Source of the DNA: an uncultured Campylobacter sp.
GTDB taxonomy: Bacteria; Campylobacterota; Campylobacteria; Campylobacterales; Campylobacteraceae
Direction: 5' to 3'
DNA: 5,038 nucleotides
Assembly: GCF_938030815.1 (NCBI RefSeq)
Contig: NZ_CALHII010000158.1
Coordinates: 1 to 5,038 of the forward strand
Under the pieces are notes generated by a model, which was given only the letters and a program-made list of their open reading frames with translations, was not told where the DNA came from and searched no databases. Both the position numbers and the translations under genes were made by a program. This document shows, piece by piece, positions 1 to 5,038 of this stretch; position 1 is the first letter of the stretch; every line of letters starts with the position of its first letter.

Positions 1-1
1 C

Positions 2-304
2 GTAGGGGCGATGGTTGCGCTAAGCTACAACCATAACGTTTTCGGCGTGGTGCTAATCGCGTTTTGCAACGGCGTGGGCGGCGGCATTTTGCGCGACGTA
101 CTGCTGAACGAAGTGCCGTGGTTTTTACATACGGGGCTTTATGGCACGATAAGCATGGGCGTGGGCTTAATATATTTCGTGCTTGATGGATTGGGGCTTA
201 GCGGTGCCTTTTCGGTGATTATTTTGCTGGTTTTGGGGGTTGCGTTTCGCATGGTGGCTTATTACAAATCTTGGCATCTGCCTAAAGTGGAGTACAAACA
301 ATGA
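2..304 (+). CDS. TRIC-type cation channel family protein (UPF0126/YicG-like), 3' part only
   Basis: This is an inner-membrane protein whose family (prokaryotic TRIC, UPF0126) forms trimeric monovalent cation channels. The reading frame is open to the left edge, so the start lies outside the window and the ATG at 11 is internal. About 100 codons are visible, roughly half of the usual ~200 residues. They contain the second of the family's two repeats: hydrophobic helix, glycine-rich NGVGGGILRDVLLNEVP hallmark (about residues 24-40 of the visible part), then two further hydrophobic helices, and the typical C-terminal arginine plus Leu-Pro ending (FRMVAYYKSWHLPK). No defect is seen. The stop codon overlaps the start of the downstream aminotransferase gene by 4 nt (ATGA), so the two are probably translationally coupled. 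Family assignment is strong. Ion specificity and physiological role in this organism are not shown by the sequence. Confidence 0.88.
   Translation, partial: VGAMVALSYNHNVFGVVLIAFCNGVGGGILRDVLLNEVPWFLHTGLYGTISMGVGLIYFVLDGLGLSGAFSVIILLVLGVAFRMVAYYKSWHLPKVEYKQ
289..292 (+). promoter_or_regulatory. Ribosome binding site of the argD-like gene
   Basis: GGAG lies 8 nt before the ATG at 301. The alternative in-frame ATG at 313 has no purine-rich element in front of it, so the site favours the start at 301. It lies inside the last codons of the channel gene. Confidence 0.6.
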
Positions 305-1470
305 ACTATTTAATGGATAATTTTGCGCGCGTAAACGTGGCGTTGGTAAGAGGCGAGGGCTCGATAGTCTATGACGAAGCGGGCAAGGACTACGTGGATT
401 TTGGCGCGGGCATCGGCGTAAACTGCCTTGGGCACGCAAACGAGATTGTCTTAGAAGCGATCGGCACGCAAGCCGCGCAGATCATCCACGGCTCGAATAT
501 CTATAGAATCCTGCCTCAAGAAGCCCTGGCTCAAAAGATTAGCGAGCTTTTGGGGTATCGCAGCTACGCCGTGTTTTGTAACTCTGGCGCGGAGGCTAAC
601 GAAGCGGCGATCAAAATGGCGCGCAAGTACGGCACCGTAAATTTTCCTAATAAAAAATTTGAAATTCTAACTCTGCGAAATTCCTTCCACGGCCGCACGC
701 TAGCGACGCTGCAAGCTACCGGGCAGGAAAAATTTCATCCGGAAATTTTTGCCCCCTATATGCCCGGGTTTAAATTTTTCGACGATATCGAGGAGATCAT
801 CGCGCACATCGATGAAAACAGCGTCGCCGTGATGATCGAGCTAGTCCAGGGCGAGGGAGGTATCAAGCCTCTGGATAAGGCTAGCGTGCAAAGACTCGCG
901 GCTGTTTTGAAAGAGAAAAAGCTGCTTTTGATCACCGACGAGGTGCAGTGCGGCGTATATCGCACGGGCGAGTTTGCGACGTCGCAAATTTACGGCATCC
1001 GCCCCGACATCATCACTTTTGCCAAAGGGCTTGCGGGCGGCGTGCCGATCGGCGCGTGCGTGGCGCAGCAAAACATTTTCGCTCCGGGCGAGCACGGCAG
1101 CACCTTCGGCGGTAACTTTTTGGCGACCTCTACGGCGCTTGCGGTGCTTTCGCAGCTAGAGTTTTTAAAAGCGAGCGGTAAGCTTGATAAGACTATAAAA
1201 AGATTTATCAAAAAACTAGACGGGCTCGCCGCAGACTATCCTAGCCTGATCGAAAAGCGCGTGGGGCTCGGTCTGATGCAAGGCCTCGTGCTGCGCGATG
1301 AAAAAAATCTGGGCGAGATCTTTAACAAAGCCCTGCAAAACGGACTTTTGATCCTAAAATCCGGCAAGCGTACCCTTAGATTTTTGCCTGCGCTAAATAT
1401 CAAAAAACCGGAGATCAAAGAGGGCTTTGCGCGCCTACGCAAGAGCCTGGATGAGATAGTGCGGGCGTGA
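301..1470 (+). CDS. argD: Acetylornithine aminotransferase-like, PLP-dependent class III aminotransferase
   Basis: A cytoplasmic pyridoxal-phosphate enzyme, most likely N-acetylornithine:2-oxoglutarate aminotransferase of arginine biosynthesis (ArgD can also serve the succinyl-diaminopimelate step of lysine synthesis). The 389 residues match the full family length. Visible motifs in order: DFGAGIGVNCLGH (33-45), the phosphate-binding NSGAEAN (94-100), SFHGRT (128-133), VQGEGG (182-187), ITDEVQCG (211-218) with Asp213 placed to contact the PLP ring nitrogen, ITFAKG (238-243) with Lys242 as the Schiff-base lysine, HGSTFGGN (265-272), and a C-terminal TLRFLPAL (358-365) with the conserved arginine. 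The start at 301 is supported by GGAG 8 nt upstream. The gene overlaps the channel gene by 4 nt and the methyltransferase gene by 4 nt. No other arg gene is visible here. Class III aminotransferase is certain; substrate (acetylornithine rather than another omega-amino compound) is inferred from overall ArgD resemblance. Confidence 0.88.
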   Translation: MNYLMDNFARVNVALVRGEGSIVYDEAGKDYVDFGAGIGVNCLGHANEIVLEAIGTQAAQIIHGSNIYRILPQEALAQKISELLGYRSYAVFCNSGAEANEAAIKMARKYGTVNFPNKKFEILTLRNSFHGRTLATLQATGQEKFHPEIFAPYMPGFKFFDDIEEIIAHIDENSVAVMIELVQGEGGIKPLDKASVQRLAAVLKEKKLLLITDEVQCGVYRTGEFATSQIYGIRPDIITFAKGLAGGVPIGACVAQQNIFAPGEHGSTFGGNFLATSTALAVLSQLEFLKASGKLDKTIKRFIKKLDGLAADYPSLIEKRVGLGLMQGLVLRDEKNLGEIFNKALQNGLLILKSGKRTLRFLPALNIKKPEIKEGFARLRKSLDEIVRA

Positions 1471-2564
1471 AATTTAGCGATTTTTTCGAGGGCTGGCTAA
1501 ACGAGAGCTACTACGCAAATGCCGCTAAAATAGGCAAGAGCGGCGATTTTTACACCGCCGTGAGCGTAGGAAGTTTTTTTGGGATATGCATCGCGCGCGA
1601 AATTTTACGCCTAAGCGCGGATTTTAGCGCGACGCAAGAGTTAAGCTTAGACGCGGCGATAAGCTCGGGCGCATCGCATCAAAACATTGCGGTTAATCCT
1701 GACGAACTAAATTTAGATGTCGCGCTCGCAAAAAAATCGCAAAATAGCGCTAAAATCGCTATCGTAGAGATCGGCTCGCACGACGGGCGGCTGCTTTGCG
1801 ACATAGCGCAAGCTATCTTTACGCTAGGCGGTGCGGCGGCGCTTGATAGATTTAGCTTTGCGATCATCGAGCCGCACGAGCGTCTGCGCGAGCTACAGCG
1901 GGCGAGCTTTGCGGAGAGCTTCGGCGGCGAAATCGCGCTAAAGCACTTTGCGAGCGTACACGAGGCGAAATTTAAAGATGCGATCTTTGTGGCAAATGAG
2001 CTTTTCGACGCCTTTAAATGCGAGGCGGTGGACGGCGAAAATATGCTTTTTATCGAAAGTGGCGCGGCAAAATTTGCTCCCATAAAAGAACGTGAAATTT
2101 TGACCCTCGCACGCAGATTCGGCATATCGCGCGGCGAAATCCCGGTCGGATACTTTCGCTTCGCGTGCGAAATTTGCGCCAGCGCGCAGCGGTTTTATTT
2201 CATAGCCTTCGATTACGGGCAGATGGGCGCTAGCGGCGATTTTAGCCTGCGGATTTACCGAAACCACGAGGTTTTCAGCTTCTTTGAGGTGCAAAGTTTA
2301 AGCGATTTTTACGGCAAGAGCGATCTTACTTACGACGTAAATTTTGAAATTTTGCGTGCTGCGTTTGAGGACGCGGGCGCCGTCACGACGGATTTCAAAA
2401 GGCAGATCGCGGCTCTCATAGACTTCGGCGCGGTCCAGCTTTTAGAGCTTTTTATGCAAAAAAGCGGCGAGAAGGGCTACCTAAACGCGCTTTTGCAGTT
2501 TAATCACCTGCGCGCGGAGTTTGGTGAGAAGTTTAAGATGATAAAATTTAAAAAGGGGCTTTGA
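1467..2564 (+). CDS. MidA/NDUFAF7-family (COG1565, DUF185) SAM-dependent methyltransferase
   Basis: A class I SAM-dependent methyltransferase of the family whose mitochondrial member NDUFAF7 (MidA) dimethylates an arginine of complex I subunit NDUFS2; bacterial substrates are not settled. The 365 residues show the family signature YYANAAKIGKSGDFYTA (15-31), SAM-binding strand and loop IAIVEIGSHDG (97-107), the acidic end of strand 2 (IIEPHE, 133-138), FVANELFDAF (174-183, family form NE.LDAlP), FIAFDYGQ (245-252) and YGKSDLTYDVNFEIL (282-296). Translation starts at GTG 1467, inside a GTGA overlap with the argD-like stop. No good ribosome binding site precedes it, so reinitiation is likely. 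Oddities: the N terminus is short, motif I is GSHDG rather than a GxGxG form, and residues 53-95 are a poorly conserved insertion containing an imperfect direct repeat. If the substrate is NuoD of a bacterial complex I, this gene would be an assembly factor; that is inference. Confidence 0.87.
   Translation: MKFSDFFEGWLNESYYANAAKIGKSGDFYTAVSVGSFFGICIAREILRLSADFSATQELSLDAAISSGASHQNIAVNPDELNLDVALAKKSQNSAKIAIVEIGSHDGRLLCDIAQAIFTLGGAAALDRFSFAIIEPHERLRELQRASFAESFGGEIALKHFASVHEAKFKDAIFVANELFDAFKCEAVDGENMLFIESGAAKFAPIKEREILTLARRFGISRGEIPVGYFRFACEICASAQRFYFIAFDYGQMGASGDFSLRIYRNHEVFSFFEVQSLSDFYGKSDLTYDVNFEILRAAFEDAGAVTTDFKRQIAALIDFGAVQLLELFMQKSGEKGYLNALLQFNHLRAEFGEKFKMIKFKKGL
1638..1769 (+). repeat. 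Degenerate 66-nt tandem duplication within the MidA-like gene
   Basis: Two adjacent 22-codon units, 1638-1703 and 1704-1769, encode ELSLDAAI...SHQNIAV and ELNLDVAL...SQNSAKIAIV. The match is clear at protein level and weaker in DNA, so the duplication is old or diverged. The second unit runs into the conserved strand of the SAM-binding motif, which suggests that the first unit is the added copy. Confidence 0.45.
2553..2558 (+). promoter_or_regulatory. Ribosome binding site that decides the start of the small gene
   Basis: AAGGGG ends 5 nt before the ATG at 2564 but only 2 nt before the in-frame TTG at 2561. The spacing selects ATG 2564, giving a TGATG stop/start overlap of one base with the upstream methyltransferase gene. 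Confidence 0.65.
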
Positions 2565-2896
2565 TGAAAGCTTTTATCGATTGCGACTGCGAAATTTTGC
2601 AAAAAACGCTGGAATTGTTTTTAAAAGATCATGCCGCAAGTGCGCAGGATTGCGACTTTATAATAAGCGACGAGCTGCAAAGCTCGGCAAAACCGCTCTT
2701 TTTGATCGGCGAGGATGGAGATTTGGCACTACCTTTTTCAAAGGATACGCTGCTATCTAGGCTGGAGGATTTTCAAGGCTCGCTAAAGCGGGATCTTGGC
2801 GACTACCATGCGGCGAGCGCGGAAGCCGAAATTTGCGCGCTGTTTGATGAGTTTAAGGTAAGAATCATCGAAATTTTAAGAAGGCAAAATGGCTAA
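2564..2896 (+). CDS. Small 110-residue protein of unknown function, resembles a shortened receiver domain
   Basis: I do not recognise a named family. A TTG at 2561 would add one residue, but the ribosome binding site favours ATG 2564. The protein is acidic and has no signal peptide or membrane segment, so it is probably cytoplasmic. Its layout recalls a response-regulator receiver: strand plus acidic pair MKAFIDCD (1-8), helix EILQKTLELFLKDH (10-23), strand and Asp DFIISDE (31-37), strand PLFLIGEDGD (44-53), then LALPFSKDTLLSRLEDF (54-70), which resembles the receiver ending K-P-F-s-x-x-x-L. The segment for strand 2/helix 2 and most of helices 3 and 4 is absent, and the conserved Lys before Pro-Phe is Leu56. 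The C terminus (85-107) is a predicted amphipathic helix. The gene sits between two methyltransferase genes, overlapping by 1 nt and 8 nt, so it is translated with them and could act as a partner of either. Real gene: confident; receiver origin: tentative. Confidence 0.72.
   Translation: MKAFIDCDCEILQKTLELFLKDHAASAQDCDFIISDELQSSAKPLFLIGEDGDLALPFSKDTLLSRLEDFQGSLKRDLGDYHAASAEAEICALFDEFKVRIIEILRRQNG
2877..2884 (+). promoter_or_regulatory. Ribosome binding site of rsmD
   Basis: TAAGAAGG lies inside the end of the upstream small gene, 4 nt before ATG 2889. It supports that start although it forces an 8-nt overlap with the preceding gene. Confidence 0.6.
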
Positions 2897-3566
2897 ATTT
2901 TCCAAACCTGACGGCGCGCTCTTTACGCAAATTTCAAGCGGTATTTATAGGGGTAAAAAGCTCGCTCTGCCCGCGCTTTCGAGTACGCGCAGCACGAAAA
3001 GCATCGTAAAGGGCTCGTTTTTCGATACTTGGCGGGCGGAGTTGCGCGGCGCGGCGTTTATCGAGTGCTTCGGCGGTAGCGGCGCGATGGCGCTTGAAGC
3101 GCTAAGCAACGGCGCAAAAAACGTTTATGCGATCGAAAAGGACGCCGCCGCGCATAAGATAATGCGGAAAAATTTCGAGCTTTTTGGGCTCGGCGCAAAT
3201 GCGATTTTGGGCGATTGCTTCGAACGACTGCCCGAAATTTTGCACGATCTGCAGGCGAATATGAATGAATGCTCTGCCGTAAATTTAAGCGAAAGCCAAA
3301 CCGTAAATTCCAACGAAAATTCCGTCACCGATCCCGCGCGTAGAGTGTTTGTCTATCTGGATCCGCCGTTTGCGATCAGGCAGGGCTTTGGCGAGATTTA
3401 CGAGCGGGTGTTGGCGCTGATAGCGCGCCTGGGCTCCGCGCAGTGCGAGCTGCTAATCGCGATCGAGCATATGAGCGAGCTTGAACTGCCGCCTAAAATC
3501 GGCGATTTCGCGCTGCTTAAATCGCGTAAATTCGGCGCTACGACGATGAGTTACTACGTAAAATGA
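2889..3566 (+). CDS. rsmD: 16S rRNA (guanine(966)-N(2))-methyltransferase RsmD
   Basis: RsmD methylates N2 of G966 of 16S rRNA in the small subunit, using S-adenosylmethionine. The 225 residues show the family order: QISSGIYRGKKLALP (14-28), TRSTKSIVKGSFFDTW (33-48, usually TRPT..rvrealF), SAM-binding IECFGGSGAMALEALSNGAKNVYAIEKD (58-85), and the catalytic YLDPPF (156-161, the N-methyltransferase D/N-P-P-Y/F motif). The Ser for Pro in TRPT looks like the campylobacterial form rather than damage. Residues about 121-150 are an Asn/Ser/Glu-rich insertion just before the DPPF strand, probably a surface loop, with a degenerate 8-codon repeat. The ATG at 2889 is preceded by TAAGAAGG (2877-2884) at 4 nt and overlaps the upstream gene by 8 nt; the stop overlaps the next start by 4 nt. 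Family assignment is strong; the exact position methylated is by homology. Confidence 0.9.
   Translation: MAKFSKPDGALFTQISSGIYRGKKLALPALSSTRSTKSIVKGSFFDTWRAELRGAAFIECFGGSGAMALEALSNGAKNVYAIEKDAAAHKIMRKNFELFGLGANAILGDCFERLPEILHDLQANMNECSAVNLSESQTVNSNENSVTDPARRVFVYLDPPFAIRQGFGEIYERVLALIARLGSAQCELLIAIEHMSELELPPKIGDFALLKSRKFGATTMSYYVK
3277..3324 (+). repeat. Degenerate 24-nt direct repeat in the rsmD insertion
   Basis: Units 3277-3300 and 3301-3324 both begin CCGTAAATT and share CGAAA at the same offset, with 15 of 24 positions matching by my count. They encode VNLSESQT and VNSNENSV. It lies in the variable loop before the catalytic DPPF strand, so the reading frame and active site are kept. Confidence 0.35.
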
Positions 3567-4330
3567 AAAATTTAAAGCAAATTTTGGATTATTACGCCGA
3601 TTTGAAAAATTGCGACGCGGATCTTTTTGGCGCGCCCGATCCGCTGCAGGTCGCAAAGGGACATCGAAACGACGTCGTAGCGCTCATCTGCGCGCTGTTT
3701 GCTTACGGGAGCGCAGCTCAAATTTTAAAATTCCTCCGCTCGCTTGATTTTTCTCTTTTAGACGGGAGCGATGAGCGCATGAGAGCGGAGCTTACGGGCA
3801 AAAAGTATAGGTTTCAAAGCTCGCGCGACGTCGCTGAAATTTTTATAACTTTAAAGCGGCTTAAAAACAGCCTCAGTATCGAGGAGAGCGTGCTTTGCGG
3901 CATGCAAAAAAACGGACGGATCGAGGATGGGATAAATTTTTTAATCGGCGAGATTTACAGATTAAATCCCTACCGCAGCCAGGGGTATGAGTTTTTTTTC
4001 GGGCGCGGCTTCGCGCAAAGGCCCACGTCGCCGTACAAGCGCTACAATCTTTTCCTGCGCTGGGCGGTACGCGACAGCGACATCGATCTGGGACTGTACA
4101 AAAAGATCGAAAAATCGCGCCTCCTCATCCCGCTCGATACCCACACGCATAAAGTTTCGCTTAAGCTTGGGCTGATCGATCGCAAGAGTTACGATTTTGA
4201 GGCAGTTTTGCAGCTTACGCAAAGCTTAAGGCGCTTCGATCCGAGCGATCCCATCAAATACGACTTCGCGCTGTACCGCCTCGGACAGAGCGGCGAGATA
4301 GATAAAATTTTACCTTCACTGCTTGATTAA
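3563..4330 (+). CDS. DUF2400 / TIGR02757 family protein, possible HhH-GPD glycosylase relative
   Basis: A 255-residue cytoplasmic protein of the TIGR02757 (DUF2400) family, found in patches among spirochaetes, campylobacterota, deltaproteobacteria and Bacteroidetes, with no settled function. Hallmarks seen: VALICALFAYGSAAQILKFL (39-58), YKRYNLFLRWAVRDSD (158-173), LLIPLDTHTHKVSLKLGL (187-204) and FDPSDPIKYDFALYRLGQSG (225-244). The DTH segment and its surroundings recall endonuclease III, where a VDTH-type motif holds the catalytic Asp, and the preceding Lys-rich KRYNLFLR recalls archaeal Ogg2 (K-E-A-S-x-F-L-R); here these would be Lys159 and Asp192. No iron-sulfur cluster cysteines are present. 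Start ATG 3563 overlaps the rsmD stop in ATGA, without a clear ribosome binding site, so translation is probably coupled. This is the last gene of the operon. Family membership is strong; DNA repair activity is inference from motif likeness. Confidence 0.85.
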   Translation: MKNLKQILDYYADLKNCDADLFGAPDPLQVAKGHRNDVVALICALFAYGSAAQILKFLRSLDFSLLDGSDERMRAELTGKKYRFQSSRDVAEIFITLKRLKNSLSIEESVLCGMQKNGRIEDGINFLIGEIYRLNPYRSQGYEFFFGRGFAQRPTSPYKRYNLFLRWAVRDSDIDLGLYKKIEKSRLLIPLDTHTHKVSLKLGLIDRKSYDFEAVLQLTQSLRRFDPSDPIKYDFALYRLGQSGEIDKILPSLLD

Positions 4331-4338
4331 TTCTAGCT

Positions 4339-4959
4339 TTAATTGCACATACCGAATGGACCAAAACACTCAGAGAATAATCTATTCTTTTGAATTATAT
4401 TTTCTCCTGGATAGATAATAATTTCGTGTCCTTGCTTTTGCCAGATTTGTCCATTTTTTGCGCTTATGGTAGATACATCTAAGTGAGCTGTTGAGCCATA
4501 GACTAAATATATTTTATCAAATATATCACTATAGCCTAGATAATGAAAAAACGGCGCTGCAAACGTGATCTTTTTGAATTTCGTTAGATTGCTATCTTGA
4601 GCGACACAATTGGATTTATTGGAGGGTTTGTAGCCGTTTTCAATGAGTTTTTTTTCTGCTATGCCGTTAGTAGAATTTAACTTTACGTAATGAACATAGC
4701 AGATTTCATCTAGACTATCTGCGGCATTTGGTTGAATTTTTCTACGATACAAAAGTAATCCATCCATATCTGCATTCTCTGTTAAAATATTTAATTCTTC
4801 CAAGTTATTGCTCTTTACGTTCCAAAAATCATTATATGGTTTTAAATAAATTGACGCAATAATAAATGCTATTATTAATATGATGATTGCCCCTAAAATA
4901 GATACGCTTATGATGAAAATTTTTAAAATCAGATCTATGATTTTTTTGAAACTATTCAT
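4339..4959 (-). CDS. Unknown single-pass membrane protein with four-cysteine exported domain
   Basis: I do not recognise this 206-residue protein. A short basic N terminus (MNSFKK) is followed by one long hydrophobic stretch (about residues 8-39), then a polar domain of about 165 residues. The positive-inside rule puts the C-terminal domain in the periplasm. There is no lipobox at the hydrophobic end, so an uncleaved signal anchor is more likely than a lipoprotein. The exported part has four cysteines (87, 118, 198, 205), enough for two disulfides, the last two near the C terminus. The ATG is preceded by AAGGA at 5 nt and by a good extended -10. Composition is far more AT-rich than the neighbours (one 60-nt line counted is 30% GC, against about 50% for operon lines), and the gene points against the operon. 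This suggests acquired or lineage-specific DNA. Its function cannot be told from the sequence. Confidence 0.75.
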   Translation of the reverse strand: MNSFKKIIDLILKIFIISVSILGAIIILIIAFIIASIYLKPYNDFWNVKSNNLEELNILTENADMDGLLLYRRKIQPNAADSLDEICYVHYVKLNSTNGIAEKKLIENGYKPSNKSNCVAQDSNLTKFKKITFAAPFFHYLGYSDIFDKIYLVYGSTAHLDVSTISAKNGQIWQKQGHEIIIYPGENIIQKNRLFSECFGPFGMCN

Positions 4960-4964
4960 TTTTA

Positions 4965-4969
4965 TCCTT
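4965..4969 (-). promoter_or_regulatory. Ribosome binding site of the minus-strand membrane protein gene
   Basis: On the minus strand AAGGA (TCCTT on the plus strand) lies 5 nt before the ATG at 4959. It is a strong Shine-Dalgarno match at the right distance and confirms this start. Confidence 0.7.
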
Positions 4970-4978
4970 ACTTTTACT

Positions 4979-4987
4979 ATTATAGCA
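4979..4987 (-). promoter_or_regulatory. Extended -10 promoter of the minus-strand gene
   Basis: The minus strand reads TGCTATAAT, a perfect extended -10 element (TGnTATAAT) for the housekeeping sigma factor. No -35 hexamer is seen 17 nt upstream, which agrees with Campylobacter promoters, which generally lack a conserved -35. Transcription would start near 4971-4973, giving a leader of only about 12-14 nt that begins at the ribosome binding site. Confidence 0.65.
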
Positions 4988-5038
4988 CACGATTAGCCAC
5001 TGCGATGTATGACGGTTAAAATTTAAGTCTATCTTTTG

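Noticed and set aside
11..13. ATG at 11 as the true start of the channel gene
   Set aside because: The frame is open upstream, and only the second half of the family's two-repeat structure would be encoded, so this Met is internal.
167..439. Minus-strand open frame across the channel/argD junction and several others opposite the operon (for example 1679-2125 and 1938-2294)
   Set aside because: They lie fully opposite genes with strong family matches, have no recognisable motifs, and are compositional shadows of high-GC codons.
3992..3999. Run of eight T in the DUF2400 gene, and a second run of eight T at 4648-4655 in the minus-strand gene, as phase-variation tracts
   Set aside because: Campylobacter phase variation typically uses longer G/C tracts in surface genes. 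Both genes are in frame, and A/T runs of 7-8 recur elsewhere here (1301-1307, 1574-1580, 1730-1736, 4941-4947).
4326..4343. ATTAA / TTAAT inverted repeat as a bidirectional terminator
   Set aside because: Only five A-T pairs around an 8-nt loop, with no adjoining GC stem or clear T-tract on either strand.
5011..5038. TAAAAT near 5016 as a plus-strand promoter for a gene to the right
   Set aside because: A lone weak -10-like hexamer in AT-rich sequence; no downstream gene start is visible in the window.

Overview
The window looks like chromosomal DNA from a Campylobacter (Campylobacterota), probably one of the higher-GC, oral-type lineages such as C. gracilis or C. showae/rectus. The basis is gene content, the epsilonproteobacterial forms of RsmD and the DUF2400/TIGR02757 protein, a coding composition near 50% GC by eye, and the very frequent word AAATTT. 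The genus is an inference from pattern, not from a database search.

Positions 1-4330 hold one tightly packed plus-strand cluster of six genes. They are the 3' end of a TRIC-type (UPF0126/YicG) membrane channel gene, an argD-like class III aminotransferase, a MidA/NDUFAF7-family SAM-dependent methyltransferase, a small 110-residue protein of unknown function, the 16S rRNA methyltransferase rsmD, and a DUF2400 (TIGR02757) protein. Every junction overlaps (4, 4, 1, 8 and 4 nt), so the genes are almost certainly co-transcribed from a promoter left of the window and translationally coupled. The products do not form one pathway: arginine biosynthesis, protein or rRNA methylation and a possible nucleic-acid enzyme sit together. 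This may be a growth-linked housekeeping operon.

Positions 4331-5038 differ. An AT-rich gene (about one third GC by eye) lies on the minus strand, convergent to the operon with only 8 nt between the stop codons. It encodes an unrecognised single-pass membrane protein with a four-cysteine exported domain, and it has its own ribosome binding site and a perfect extended -10 promoter. It looks like a recent or lineage-specific acquisition.

I see no RNA gene, CRISPR array, insertion sequence or complete defence system. The best leads are: the 110-residue protein reads like a shrunken response-regulator receiver domain; the DUF2400 protein carries an LDTHTHKV motif that resembles the catalytic-Asp segment of HhH-GPD DNA glycosylases; and the two methyltransferases carry insertions built from degenerate direct repeats just before conserved strands.
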